Notes: a model not told the origin generated them from the sequence alone. Counted from the stretch's first letter, positions 10,740 to 23,100 are shown. The stretch is DNA of 64,000 nucleotides from Ophiodon elongatus (GCA_016806645.1 JACSYO010001876.1:397501-461500), one strand, 5' to 3'. Numbers and translations: made by a program.

Positions 10740-12900
10740 CATCTGGCTTTTACTTGCATAAATACATTCGTTTGACAGATGACTTCGCTAATTGCCTTTT
10801 CAAACTGCAGTAATCTCTCGGTGCAGCGAGCGAAAATTAAAAATGCAGTGCCCTGAGTATTGTTTTTTTCATGTCTGAGCCTGCATTTATCCACCTGAAA
10901 TTAATTCTCTAATTTGTTTGTACGATAAACAGGGAATACTCTGGATCCCAATCCACTTAAAGCGTTCTGTGCGCTGCTTTACATATCCATTCTGATATGC
11001 TGACTTGTCCCTGCAGACTCCACCCAGCAATCCTGCGAAATGAGGGGCAAGCCTCGACTTTTCTGAAGGGCACTGTAAAGCCTTGAGAAGTGTCAGCTCA
11101 AGGAGAGTGTGAATACAGTGTGTGTTTGTCTGCATCGACTAAATACGAGCAGCCGGAAGTTTGTGTGTTGGACGCCCAGGATTCACACTTGAGCCGTGGA
11201 GTGATTTGTGCCGATGTGTTTGGCGTGTGTGTGCTGATGACACCCCGGATCAGCTTGGAGGCGGGTGATGACATGGCTGTCCAAACACACAAGGCATAAA
11301 AAAACAAACTGAAAGCAGTCAGTATTGTCGCTGTGGCACATGTCTTACACTGGTGGGCAAATTCACCAAAAAAAAAAAAAAAAAAAAAAGGATTGCGTTG
11401 CTTTTGTGTTAAACCTACAAAAATAAGACGAGGGCGACTGCCCCGCCAAGTGTCTCGGTGCTCCCCCCCCGTGATGCTTGCACATATTTAAAAGGAGGTA
11501 ATATGCAGACATTTGGTGCAAAATTGGCGCCTTTCTATGAATGCGAGACTCAACAGTCCAATACGCAGAGATCAGCGCAAAGGTCCCACATAGTTGCAGT
11601 GAAATGATTAGTGTCTTCAGAGTATTGCTGGTATCTGAAACACATTCATAAACGGGTGTCATGGCAGAATTGAATCGTGCGTTTTCTTTTGTCCGCCGGC
11701 TAACAATCTGAACGTTTCATTTTTATTTTTCTCTCTCAATTATTCAGCCTACTGTGTTCTTGGCTCAAAAGGCAACCTTTATATTGTGCCACATGGATAA
11801 TTGCAATCATGCGCAAATTAATACTGAGCTGCAAAACTTTATGGGTGTGTTTGTGCTGTAATATCATTAGCGCAATATGTTTTGCGAATGGGACCTTGAG
11901 ACGCTGATAGCACCGTGAATTGTTCATCACTTGCGACCGCTATCAGCTGCCCCGACCCATTCTTTGTGAATTAGAACCTCAGTGTGTTATCGTTTCTCTT
12001 CCTAATACCTTTCAATCATTCGGATACTTTTAATGAGGTCATGTAAAATCAACTCTGAATTATAACAAATACACTTGAAGATAATTAATAGATTATATTG
12101 GACACCGGCCAGATGGTCATGTTACACTTATTCATTTCTCATGAGAATGTCCCAAAGTACAGACTTTATGGTGTGCTATTCATGAAAATAAAAGGCTGAT
12201 CATAGGCCAAGATATTCCTTGCACACCGAGTCTGTGTACTTGGGCTCCATTGCCGCTAAACAACCTCCCTACACCTTTAGCGGACCGGATCCACGCGGGA
12301 GTTATGTTGGGATGAAGATCATTGTTAAAGTGAGGACATCTGCTGAATTTTCCTCCGGCACACATATGGTTCTCCCAGCTTAGAATGATAGCAGCCCATG
12401 AGAGATTGTATTTTAGGATTGACTATCAGGTGGATGGATATAGTCTGAAGTTTGCGTAAAATCAAACCGGCTTAAGCTCGTACACCGGACCAAATCTAAT
12501 AGATACATGTGGCTAAGTGGAGTGCAAATAAAAGTAAATGAAATCAACTCTGGATTGGTCCAGATATGAGAAACTCTAAATGCTAAGCGTAAAAGGGCCC
12601 CAAGATTACACGTTAACGAGAGGCAGTGCCCTCATCAGCAAAATCTAATTTCTTTGGAGGAATGAAAGCAACGCCCGTCTGATTTGTGCATTTAATTAAT
12701 TCTCAAAAGGTTGCCAACAATAATTATGTGCGTCTCTGACATGCAGATAGAATACCCTTCATATGCACATTTAGAGCCAACACGAAGATGCTGTGATTTA
12801 TGTTATTTAGATGAATACCACTTTGGGGAACATTGACTGTATATGTGGACAGTAGTTTCCATCAATGACTGCGACTTAAATGAAATGTTTCATCATGCAA
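10740..12900. other. Upstream flank or 5' intron end with CNE-like stretches
   Basis: This is the sequence immediately before the first coding exon. It has no ORF of interest. Stretches at 10770-10930, 11740-12070 and 12640-12800 are unique-looking and rich in AATTA/TAATT homeodomain-type words. A 22-nt poly-A tract lies at 11368-11389. A 9-bp inverted repeat GCTGATAGC/GCTATCAGC (11903-11947) has a 27-nt spacer. Enhancer function is only a possibility. Confidence 0.35.
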
Positions 12901-12935
12901 CTAAAGCCAATTTTGTTTTGTGTCTTGTTGTTCAG

Positions 12936-13055
12936 GCCAGTGGGAGGTGACTGTCAGAAGAAATGCCGGTCCTAGGTGCCCTAGTACATCACCACCTGGA
13001 CCATGGCGACTCCTTGGCCAATGAGAAAAGAGAGGTGCTCTGCCTGCCTTGCTAG
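12936..13055 (+). promoter_or_regulatory. 5' UTR end of the brinp exon with an upstream ORF overlapping the start codon
   Basis: The 67 nt between the splice acceptor (AG at 12934-12935) and the main ATG are untranslated leader. An upstream ATG at 12963 (G at -3, C at +4: moderate context) opens a 30-codon frame that ends with TAG at 13053-13055. It is out of frame with the main ATG at 13003 and overlaps it by 53 nt. This arrangement usually lowers translation of the main ORF. The uORF is seen in the sequence; a regulatory effect is inferred. Confidence 0.6.
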
Positions 13056-13343
13056 ATGGTCGGCGTCCTCCTTAATGCTCCTATGGTTGCCGTGGGTGTT
13101 GCTATGGCTGCCGTGGACCGCCCGAGCTGAACAAGTGGGCGGTGGGGTGAGCGGTGGGAAGGTGCTCCACGGTTCCTCCTCGTCCCCGTCCAGCTCTTCA
13201 GCATGGGGCTTCAACACGAGGCAGAGTGGGGGGCAGCTGGACTGGCTGCTGTCGGAGAAGGGACCTTTCCACAGATGTCCGGAGTACACAGAGTTCAGAG
13301 AGAGGTTCCAGCAGGGATTTTCTACCAGATACAAGATTTACAG
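13003..13343 (+). CDS. brinp3: BRINP-family protein, first coding exon (signal peptide and N-terminus)
   Basis: This exon encodes residues 1-113 and two bases of codon 114 of a secreted or luminal neural MACPF protein; BRINPs are known in vertebrates as neuronal, retinoic-acid/BMP-inducible proteins affecting cell-cycle exit and neural development. The start at 13003 has a strong Kozak context (ACCATGG); Met7 is an in-frame alternative. Residues 20-42 form a hydrophobic signal peptide ending in ARA|EQ. Residues 43-78 are a Gly/Ser-rich linker that looks longer than in mammalian BRINPs. The family block DWLLSEKGPFHR (80-91) and GFSTRYKIYR (105-114) follow. The exon runs 12936-13343: acceptor TTGTTGTTCAG before 12936, donor GTAAGAG at 13344, phase 2. 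Reading through the donor hits a stop at once. SEKGPFHR and STRYKIYR resemble BRINP3 more than BRINP2, but the paralogue call is uncertain; the family call is firm. Confidence 0.9.
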
Positions 13344-14078
13344 GTAAGAGGTGATAGTGAGCGCATGTGTGTGTGTGTACGCACGCGCATGCATGAAAAG
13401 ACCTTACAAGTTAATGTTTTATTATATTTTTGATTCTTCGAAATGACCAGAAACAGCAGGTCCACACTTGGTTGGAGTAGCATGGTGGTCCACTGTTGGA
13501 AGTATAGCAATGTATGTGTGTGTCGGAGAGAAAACGACAGAGAGAGACTTTGTGTCGTAGGATTTAAAAGATCAACCAGTGAGAGAAAAAGGGTGTGCTC
13601 TCACTTGTATCACAGGCTACCTGCCCATACTCTGAAGTGCCTCTGGTAAAATACACTGAATCCTATTCTTAGAATGCTATTTGTCAGACCTTCTGTGCCT
13701 GAAAAAACCCCACATCTTTTAAACTCCATGCCTCCATTTATTCCTCCAACTTGACACACCAGAAGACATTATACAGCCTTTAACAGGCGGAGGAGTACTC
13801 CTAGTGATTAATATACTGACCTTCATCTGTAAAATTGAGTATCGAGAAATGTACAACCTTTCGTCGCACATTGAACGTGAATGCGCTGTGAGAGCTGGAG
13901 TTTCTCTTCTCTTGTTTAGTTTCAATGGTTCATAGAGGCCTGGAGAGGTTAAATTGTCCAGTGTTCAACAAGTAAATAATAAAAAGAAGGGTAGATGAGA
14001 GAGGAGAAGAGTAAAATAGACACTTTTGTTCTGGTGTACTTCCCACATAGATATAGTCACAGATTCGTATCCATCTAG

Positions 14079-14305
14079 TCAGCTGCAGTCCAGAGTTAAT
14101 GCTGGCTCCTGTCACCATTATCATTATTCCGAATTTAATATCCAATGTAATAGATACGTACTCTGCTGTGACTGTAATTTGAATTCTGATTTCCTCTTAG
14201 AGTATACAGAGTTTTTAACTTCCCTTTCCCTTCAAGGAGATCATAAAAATAGATTCGCTGAAAAGTTGTCACAAACGTATTTGCTATCAGAAATGTAGAA
14301 AACTA
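14079..14305 (+). repeat. Unidentified dispersed repeat, copy 1
   Basis: Matches 18034-18295 in the same orientation: GTCCAGAGTT, then GGC(T/C)CCTGTCACCATTAT, TTTAATA, GATA(C/T)GTAC/GATATACG, CTGCAATTTGAATT-like, and finally ATCAGAAATGTAGA. The copies differ by scattered substitutions and small indels, so they are old. No ORF is shared and the family was not recognised. Confidence 0.7.
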
Positions 14306-14575
14306 GATGTTCTGCCAACCTGGAAGCTTGGTCAGTGGCCCTTGGCGACCGATACCGAGATTACCCTTTAGTGCCTGTATGCGACGCACTGGGCTTTCAA
14401 CTAACTCCAATGTAAACCCATCTGCATCAATATTAAGACGGTCAGAGCAACGGGCATCTTTAAAATAGCGAGAAAGCCAAAGTAGATCTGATGGGAGGGG
14501 AGCATGGAAGGCCAAACAGAAAGAGTTTCAACCATGAGACCGCGATCCAGATCCCCATGCGGAGTCAACATTGAC

Positions 14576-14614
14576 TATTTCAACCATAGTGTTACCAACA
14601 CTATGGTAGAAATA
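14576..14614. repeat. Near-perfect hairpin in intron 1
   Basis: The core arms ACCATAGTGTT and AACACTATGGT pair perfectly around the 3-nt loop ACC; beyond one A-A mismatch another six pairs follow (TATTTC/GAAATA). In total 17 of 18 positions pair in 39 nt. It could be a MITE remnant or fold in the transcript. Confidence 0.7.
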
Positions 14615-16020
14615 ACCAACAGACTTTATAAACCATTCAAACTAAGTTAGCCTACGTTTGAAGTGTATTTATATAAAAAAAAAGACAGATTTAATGAACA
14701 CAACCCACAATTGGCAACCCCCCCCCCCCTTCTAGACTGCATCTGTATCAGATGTGTTTTTTTCACTCGCACTTCTCCCACAACAGATGTGCTCTCATTT
14801 TAATCTTTGCAGATGTCTGCATCAGCTCTACGAAGGTTCACATGGACCGCGTGACCGCCACTTGAAACGTTTATTTTGGATTTTAGATACTACAATACGC
14901 ATGTCTACACGAGGTTGATGCCCAATGAAAAAGGCAGCAAATAACGGTCCTGACGGCGAAGCCACGTCTAGGCGGCGGCGATGCAGTCGGTTGGGTAGTT
15001 CCATTAGCTGTTAGCTTATAGTCAAACACGCATTGGCTAACAGCCGCGTCTCACTCGCGGCCCTTACCGGCCAGGGGCTGGTTGAGATAAGTGAGGGAGG
15101 ACTCAGCAGTCCTTGAGCGTGCAGCCACACATGATCCCCCAAATATTATGCAGTTTCGGTGCTGCAGTATGGCAGATTAGCCCTGGACAGACACAGAGAT
15201 ATACGTACACATGCACACACACACACACACACTTCTGGCGGAGATAAACGTTAATACTCAAAGCATACATAAGGGCACAGATATTTTAATATTCCTATTT
15301 GATGTTGAGCAGTCAAGTATTATTCAAGCAAACACCACTGAGTGGAACATATTGCCACATCATAACAAGATGATTAACATGCACAGAAACAAACACCGGA
15401 GGTCAACATGATGATATTTATCTATTCAGCTTTGCCTTTTGTAAATACAGAGAGATCCGTTGCAGCGCTAACATTAGAATTCCATAAAGCCCCGTTTGTG
15501 TACGAGAGCATTTGATTTACTCCGAACGTGCATTATTTTCAAAACACAGCTCGTCTGGATTCAAATTTGCTGGATGGGTTGACATTCAATTCAAGCATCT
15601 GAAATATATGTTGCGTGGAACAGTGGAGGAAGGACTTGTGGGACAGCAATTTTATTCTAAGATGGTCCTTTGTTTCCAGTGCTTCAGGAGAATGGGAGGG
15701 AAGAAGGGAAACTTTGGTTTGGAGATTCCATGAGCCAATTAATTGGATTGTTTGTGACTGATTTAGTGTCTTAATTCGGGGTGAAAATGTATTTTACTTT
15801 CCTTCTTTCCCCCCCCATTAGGTAGAGTAAGGCAAACTTTTATAGTCTCTTTTTTCTATTACCGTTTCGCAATCAGCTTACATCTACCTTTTTAATTTAA
15901 AATTGCCTAATTATTTCACATAATTTTTTTCCCTTACTCTGATTATGATTAGTACTTTAATGATTTTTTTACTTACTGACTATTATGATTATTGTTATTA
16001 TAATAATTAAACCTATTATA

Positions 16021-16047
16021 CTACTACTACTACTACTACTACTACTA
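16021..16047. repeat. (CTA)9 trinucleotide microsatellite
   Basis: Uninterrupted CTA repeats for 27 nt within an AT-rich region of intron 1. Confidence 0.9.
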
Positions 16048-16924
16048 TAACAATAATACATTTGTATTGTTTGTATTTTTTTTTCCCCCCTCACAAAAAA
16101 TACTGGTATCGTTTTATGTATATTGTTTTACAGTGAGCTCATACTGCTACCGCGACGCACAATAGCCTTGCTAATGTGACAACATAAAATGTGTTTAAAG
16201 TCTTTAAGTAAAGAGCGACCAAACAGGGATCGGAGGAAATACTGAAATGTCTGGGAGATTAAAGTCAGAGCTTTAAATACTTTAAATCTGTGAATAGATT
16301 AAAGAGGAGCCCTTGTTCATTTTGAGCAGCGGGAGCATAGAAGAGCTATGAAACTAGTGTAGGTTGTAATATTTTTTCCTCCGAGCACTCAGACTTTTTG
16401 CTGAGTCTTTCTGTTCTGAGTTTTGAGCTCAGCGGGATCAGTAGGAAAGGCGGGGGGGCGCTGCCTGTAGTGCCGGGCTGAACCAGTTGAAAGAGCATTT
16501 TAGGAGCAAGCGTAACAACTTGTGAAATTTAAGTAGATATTCATTACAGTCAGAGAAACATGACTGTCCATACATTCAGCTCTCACTAATCTCGGGAGAC
16601 TTAATTCAAAAAAGGTGCCCTACTGCACATGACTCGGTAATCGGTAAAGAAAGCGGTAATCTGGTTATCGGAATCAACCCCCCAGCTCCTCCAGAGAGAG
16701 AGTCAAAGTGTCCTCCACCATCTGAACCCCTAACTGCTCCTCATGCATGGATCGATCAATGTATGCATGCGAGCGTGTGGCGTGGTGTTGTTTCGCACTT
16801 TGAGATGAACATACATTGTCTAAATTGTCCTGTTTTGGTCGACAAGCAACATCACAGACACCGTCAGCATTGACACGTGTCGGATGGTATTTTAATATTT
16901 TCTTTTAGTTATTTTGACTTCTAT

Positions 16925-17212
16925 TATCCAAAACGCTTATCCTATCCTTAGCCGATCACAGCTGACAGTGGGAGAAGGCAGGGTTCACCCCGGATAGGTC
17001 GCCAGTTTATCTCGGGGCTCATATAGAGGCAGACACAAGTCTCCAATTAACCCAAGCTGCATGTCTTTGGGCCGTGGGAGGAAGCCGGAGAACCCAGAGG
17101 GAACCCACGCGGAGAACATGCAAACTCCATACAGAAGGACCAACCGGGATTGGGGGATCGAACCCCTCTTGCTGTGAGGAGACAGTGCTATCCACTACAC
17201 CGTGCAGCATAT
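16925..17212 (-). mobile_element. Teleost tRNA-type SINE-like element, inverted
   Basis: Read on the minus strand it gives CACGGTGTAGTGGATAGCAC, CTCACAGCAAGAGGGGTTCG (a box-B-like GGTTCGATCCC), GTTTGCATGTTCTCC, TTCCTCCCACGG, CAAAGACATGCAGCTTGGGT and GGCGACCTATCCGGGGTGA. This is the widespread teleost interspersed repeat with a promoter-like head. A + strand copy is at 57856-58052. The tail near 16925-16960 (ATCCAAAACGCTTATCC) fits the family's end. It is diverged and certainly inactive. Confidence 0.75.
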
Positions 17213-17583
17213 TTATTTATTTAATTAATTGCTTCACATGTTTTTACCCTCACAAAAACATGAATATCTATCATGCTTATTTCTTTGTCTGGTTTTATTT
17301 ATATAATTGTGTGAAAAAAATTGTTTGGATCACGGAGAAAAATGAAAATAAATGAAACATTTTTTTTTTTTTAAGAATAGAGTCATACACAACATGGCTC
17401 GACAAACGAGAAAAAAACGGTACATCCCAGCCAACATCTGGTCAGCATCGAGATGGATATGCTGGTGAGTCCGTGCTCTCTGGGATCACCTCAACAGCTC
17501 CACTCACAATACGTATAATACGTATGTATTGTATGAGCCTAATTAGTCTAAGTGTGTACGTAAAAGTAAAAAGTCAGTTTGAA

Positions 17584-17624
17584 AAGTAAGTTAAGTAAGT
17601 AAATAAGTAAGTAAGTAAGTAAAA
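17584..17624. repeat. (AAGT)n microsatellite, imperfect
   Basis: About ten units of GTAA/AAGT with two interruptions in 41 nt. Confidence 0.9.
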
Positions 17625-18033
17625 AGTACAAATATAAGCTTTTTGTGACACACAGCCCTCAAACAGGATGAAACTTCCACTCTGCGGTGCTTAAAAAAAA
17701 AAAAAAGCTACATTTTCGGCTCACAGAAGGCTAGAAAGTAGACAATATATTTTCTAATGCTTACGCATGAGTTTTTAGTCAGAGAACAAGAAAACAAAAC
17801 CTGCCTTCTTTTTAGCCGATATGAGGAGAAAAACAATCTGAATTTATTCATTTACTGACATCTTTTCCGATCAGGAAATGAAACCAGCTGACATAACCTT
17901 TAAGTTATTGATGATAATTATACTAAATAATAATGGAAATCTTGGGTCGGAACCTACGGGTCTCCATTTGTCCCTGCTGGAGAGAGAGGAGAGAGAGGAT
18001 GGTGTGTGTCTGCAGGCCGTGTATAAATAATGC

Positions 18034-18295
18034 AGCAGGGGTCCAGAGTTCATACCGGCCCCTGTCACCATTATCCCAAATTTAATACCAAAAAATGGGA
18101 CAGATATACGCCGCGTCGGCTGAGGCTGCAATTTGAATTTTCCATTTCCTCTACTTGGAAACACATATATATACACTGTACATATAAAATCGGTTTTAAC
18201 TCACCCCTTCCGCTCCCTCCATGAGCGCTTTAAAAATAGACTCTCTTGAAAGTTGTCGTAGGCGTTTGTACTGTCAGAAATGTAGAGAGCTATAC
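18034..18295 (+). repeat. Unidentified dispersed repeat, copy 2
   Basis: Direct-orientation partner of 14079-14305, about 4 kb downstream. Shared blocks include GTCCAGAGTTCATACCGGCC, CCTGTCACCATTATC, GCAATTTGAATTTTC, AAAAATAGACTCTCTTGAAA and TGTCAGAAATGTAGAGAG. Copy 2 has a CGCGTCGG segment in place of the AT-rich one of copy 1. Confidence 0.7.
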
Positions 18296-21002
18296 GCTCT
18301 AATTATCTGGGTTTTTTTTTTGTCTCTGCCTTTTGTTAAGTTATATTCAGAAAAAAAAAAAAAAAGAAGTCTACCGATCTGTTTTGAAATTGTACTCTCA
18401 GCTAGTGGCGGTCTCGCCTCTCTGCCGCTGCCCCTCGGGTCACTCGTAACGGTTACTTACGACACAAATGACCGATTCCTTCTGCCTGCAGTCTGTTCTC
18501 CCTCTCCAACTTGAGGTGTTCCTTTCACTTAAAAACCCCCCCCAAAAAAAAACAAACTCCCCCTGCTTTCTTTCCGCCTCAAGTTGAGTGGAATGGGAAT
18601 GACAGCATCACTTACAGATGAGGGTGTGTGTGAAATGACAGGTGACGGTTCCGTGACAAAAGTGGGACAGATTGTCAGAGGAGTCTGCCTTTTAGCTGCG
18701 GGACACTTCCTGTGATCACGGCGAACTGAGGGAACATGGCAAACTCTTCCTCTTTGCTTTCTACTCATAACTTTTCAATTTTCTCTTTTTTTTTGGGGTC
18801 GGGGGGAGGGATGGGAGGGGGACTAAACAAAACAACTTTTTTTTTTCTTACAGCCCCAAAAAAAAGAAATGCTATTTACTCGCTAGGATATTGTAAGGTC
18901 GCACTGACATGAACCATTTGTATTTGTGTCGCAGAGTTGAGGCTGAATTTGCTCCGCTTTAGCATTATAATGCCTCCCCATCCAGAAGGCAGTGTGAGAG
19001 TCATCGGGTTCGGCTTTAACCCTTTGCTGGCCTTTTGGTTTTTAATCTAACGCTCATTTAATGCAACCGAACACTTGATCAATGCGGCATATGAATGTTT
19101 GCATGCAGCCAGACAGAAGAGAAGAGCAAAAGTTCTGAATTATTTGACCGTATGATCATGTGAGGACTGGTTTATTCGTAGTCCCCAATATTCATTTTCT
19201 GGAGACTGAAGTTGAATCCCAGATTTCCCAGTGTTTTGTATCATTCCTCAGATCAAACAAGATGCACTTTATTGATCTGATGCAAACGTCGCAAACAAAA
19301 CAGGGAAGTGCGAGAACAGCTTCAACCCAAAAAAAAAAAACTACAATAGATTTAGTATTGCAGCATCACTGGTAGTAATTCTACATAAATGAGGGATTAT
19401 AGTGAGGCTGGAGGTGAGATGCTGAGTCTTTCATTTTTACTAATAAACACAGCGGAACAGAGGAGAAGAACAAAAGCCCTGGGAATATTAACAAAGAGCA
19501 AATGCACTGGAAAATGAACCGCAGTCTGACAGCACGCTACGAGCAACCACTCACTCCCTAAGTGGCTTTATATTCCCCACCTGGCCTCACCCTAATTGGA
19601 CTGAACCACTTCATGGGGGGAGGGGAGGGGGGGTAACCAGCGAGGGGAATCCCCACTGAAACTTGGTCCTAAGAGGAACATAGCAAACACTTGAGTTCCA
19701 ACAATGTTTCAAAGTGAGCAACTATTAATAAAGTATTCCCCCCCAGGATAAATGTTATGCCCCCCCCCCCCCCACCCTTAACTAGCCAACAGTGTGTGTG
19801 ATCACATACACAAGAAGAGGAAAATACTACTGGGCCCTCCTCTTCCTCCTCAGTAACCACAGTGGGCTCGTTGAAGAAGAGCCCGTCATGATCAGAATCG
19901 ATCACCGGCGATCGCTACACAATGCATGCTGGGTAGATTTGTGTCCGACTTGATCCCGATTTGTTCTGACGTCATGAACACGTGATCAACGATGACCTCA
20001 CGAGAGCCAGGCGGCCGCAGTTGCTCTTCACCGACTGCATGACCCAATGCATGATGGGAAATGCCTGGCTGTCGCCAGATCAGAGAGCTGATTGGCTCTT
20101 AGATTTGACAACAAACACCACCTTTAGTATAAAGTACTATTTTTCTGTGTAGTTGTAATACTTAAGGCTTGATTGTTGGCTATTAGTCTCAGGTTTAACC
20201 TAAAGCCATATCTTGTGTGGTTGATAATAATAAAGCTTATTTATATAAACACATCAAAACGAGCAACAAAGTGTTTCACAGAAATAAAAAGAACAATGGA
20301 TAGCATACAATACAGATGCACGCACATTTCTACATAAATATATATTTACAAACACGTGAATAAATCCAAACGAGGTAGCCTACAGATCGGATATAACAGG
20401 AAGTAACTGTGTCTTTGACTTCCTGTGTATTCTTTGAAGGAGGCTGAAAACTGTCCGACTTGACTGCAGTTTTTTGTCAGCGCCGCCTGCTCTCGTATCA
20501 AAAAACAATGCTCAGACAAACACAAAACTTGTCTCATAACGTATCTTACTGATTGACTTCAATCATAAATCATAAATCAGCTAATTGACAGCTCCACATT
20601 GAGCCTAACGAGGCACGGGTGGTCTGACTCAGCTTTATCAGCTCCGGCTATATGATATGAAGCATTGGAATAAGGATTCTACACAGTACGCACCATGAAT
20701 AAAGATGTGCTGTATTTGTAATCATTTGATGCAGAATCGCAAATAGTTAGGCGTCCGTTTTAGATGCCATAGATTTAATAGTTGGAACTTAGAACTGAAT
20801 TCAGATTGCTCAAAGCAGGAGGCGTCAGTGTGTCTGCACAGTCCTGCTTCAACGATTACTGAGACTGTATGAAAATGATTGTGTTTGGGAAAGGGGGGGG
20901 GGGTTGAACCTTTTGTTTCAGTTCACCAAAAAGCAAAAGCATGGGGGGGCCCATTAATGTTATGAAACCTCCCCTAAAGTCAGAGAATAAAAACACAACA
21001 CA

Positions 21003-21243
21003 GTGCCCCCCACGGCGTTGTCCGGTCTTTCACAGTGTGTTTTCAGTTCATGAAAGTTAATTGTAACATTTTTGGTCCACTAGAAATGTCTTACACAGCG
21101 TTTTGTTGTACTTAGCTCCACCCCTTTCGTGTCACAAGAACAAGATGGCGAGGGCCGAAATGCAAAACTCGAGGCTTCAAAACCGCAGTCCACAAACCAA
21201 TGTGTGATGTCACGATGACTATGCCCTCTTCTTTTATTTACCC
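21003..21243 (+). repeat. Partial copy (3' half) of the 54455-55033 repeat family
   Basis: Shares with 54780-55033: CACGGCGTTGTCC, GTTCATGAAAGTTAATTGT, GTTGTACTTAGCTC, CAAGATGGCGA, GGCTTCAAAAC, CACAAACCAATG and TGATGTCACGATGACT. The 5' half with the AAGTCTATGAG block is missing. Confidence 0.7.
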
Positions 21244-21339
21244 TAAACAGAACAAAGATGCGACCATTTGGCTTGAAATGGGTACGTTTGTCACGCTCTT
21301 TAAGCTCCGGACATGAAATACAATAAGTCAACGGTGATG

Positions 21340-21500
21340 TCTTGTCTCACATGGGACAGGAACACCATTCTCCTGGGTCAAAGTCATGCGTTTCTTGGAC
21401 CCGTCCACCCCGACCTCCCCTCTATGTCGACCTTGCAGAGTATTATTGGAAACGAACCTAAACAAAAGGCTTTAGATAAACATAATTGACGACGCAGTTT
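21340..21500 (+). repeat. Teleost-type repeat fragment
   Basis: GGGTCAAAGTCATGCG and TTCTTGGACCCGTCCACCCC, followed by AAAAGGCTTTAGATAAACAT and CATAATTGACGACGCAG, resemble sequence I recall from many teleosts. The last block recurs at 22321-22340 (CATAATTGACGACTCAG). Confidence 0.45.
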
Positions 21501-22479
21501 TCTTTGTATGGCAACGTAATTTTTGCTCGGCAGGTGAAGCTGTTGCTGTCGGAGGTCTTAATGCACCCAGCCCCCTTTCCTTCTAATGACATGTTGATGC
21601 AGACTTTCCTTCAGCAGCTGGTTATTGATGGAAATTGAGTTTCTCTCAGTTACTAAGTAACCAACAGATTGTAACTTTAGTAGGAATGCTGCATGAGGTC
21701 ACTCATCACTGAATGAAGTCCTAAAAGCAAAAATAAGTGCCTCCATCTGAGATACGATCAGGTCACGGCTAAGCCGTCCTGTTGTGTCAGAAATGACTGC
21801 TGCTTCTCATCTCTCCCTCCCTCAGTCCATCAGAGATTCATGGCCGCCCTCTTCGGGTATGTGCTGCTTTGTGAGTGCATTCCTAATATGCTGGATTGCT
21901 TTTTTTTGCCTCTGATTTGATTGCCGCATCCCCCGCTACCCACAACAACAAAGCACTCGTGCATTTCAGCCAACGCGTCCCACTCAAAGTATTCCTCGAG
22001 AAAACTGGCACACTTCCTCCCAATTTGTATGAAAACAATGACAGTGGCAGTGAAACAAGGCCAGCGGGGGCCTGACAACATGGGCTTCAAGGACACAGTG
22101 CCAGGCCACAATACTTTTTCAAGACCCAAAAAAAATGAAACAAAAAATTCCTGTTTAAAGCATTGGATCCAGATTGTCACGCTCTATTTTAAGTCCATTT
22201 TTAAAAGCCTTTCAGTTTCTTTTTTTTCTTTTTAACAAAAAATGCCCCCTTTCAATCTGAAATATTAAACATTTTCCGTGCTATAACGGAAATGCTAAAC
22301 AAAACGCGTTTGCCCCAAAACATAATTGACGACTCAGTGCACTTCTGAATGGACTAATGATGTAACATAATTTCCTGAACATTTTCCAAAATCTGATCAG
22401 TGATGGTGGAGATGGCGTACACGGTAGAACAATGGATGGTTGAATGAAGGGACTGGCGGTCCGGATCAAGCCCATAATG

Positions 22480-22780
22480 TTGCAATTAGACCGTAATTAT
22501 GATCCTACTTATGCTGCGTCTCGTGGAAGTCTCAGGCGAGAGGCGAATTTCGGCGATGTCGCATAGCCACTGCGGAGAAAACAACACATGTGAAAAGCAT
22601 CTCCCTTGTGTTTCTAATTACACTCCTGTGACTTTATTGATACGTGATTATCATTAAGGGGAAAATAAGCGCCGGCAGTCTTTTCTCTGCATTAGCCTTC
22701 CACAGAGCGAGAGCAGCAAAATGGGCTGCTCCCATTAGCTTTTTAATAAGGGGTAATGGAGATGGGAGTGCATGTTAGCC
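22480..22780. other. Candidate conserved non-coding element in intron 1
   Basis: A low-repeat stretch with words such as GACCGTAATTATGATCC, TTTCTAATTACACTCCTG, TTTATTGATACGTGATTATC and TCCCATTAGCTTTTTAATAA. Dense homeodomain-type sites in a neural gene intron suggest a regulatory element; conservation was not tested. Confidence 0.3.
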
Positions 22781-23064
22781 ACATCCATCACACACGTGCT
22801 ACTCCAGATCCGATCAATTATTTAATCTCGTTGTTGATGTCAGCCTCAAACAAGCTGGAGAGCTACCAACGGATGGGTCATGACCTCTGCCCTTTTACTC
22901 TTCTCTCCTATGGCTGTAGGCTGTGGAGAACTCAACGTTATTTATCGTTTAGCTGATTCCAAAACATAGTAGAGGACTTGATGTCCTCCCCAAGCCTCAA
23001 AGACAAACAATGACGTTGTGGAAAAAGTACGCAGCGAATGCATTTTTCACATTTCTAACAAAAG

Positions 23065-23068
<4 letters not shown>

Positions 23069-23100
<32 letters not shown>
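23069..23100. repeat. (AT)n microsatellite
   Basis: Fifteen or more AT units preceded by GTGTGT. Confidence 0.95.

Noticed and set aside
12981..13334. 117-codon minus-strand ORF over the first coding exon
   Set aside because: It is the antisense shadow of the brinp exon and has no recognisable domain; the + strand frame has the signal peptide, family motifs and splice sites.
22281..22475. Minus-strand ORF and short hairpin TTTCCGT/ACGGAAA near 22276
   Set aside because: The ORF is short and unremarkable, and 7-bp arms are expected by chance at this scale.
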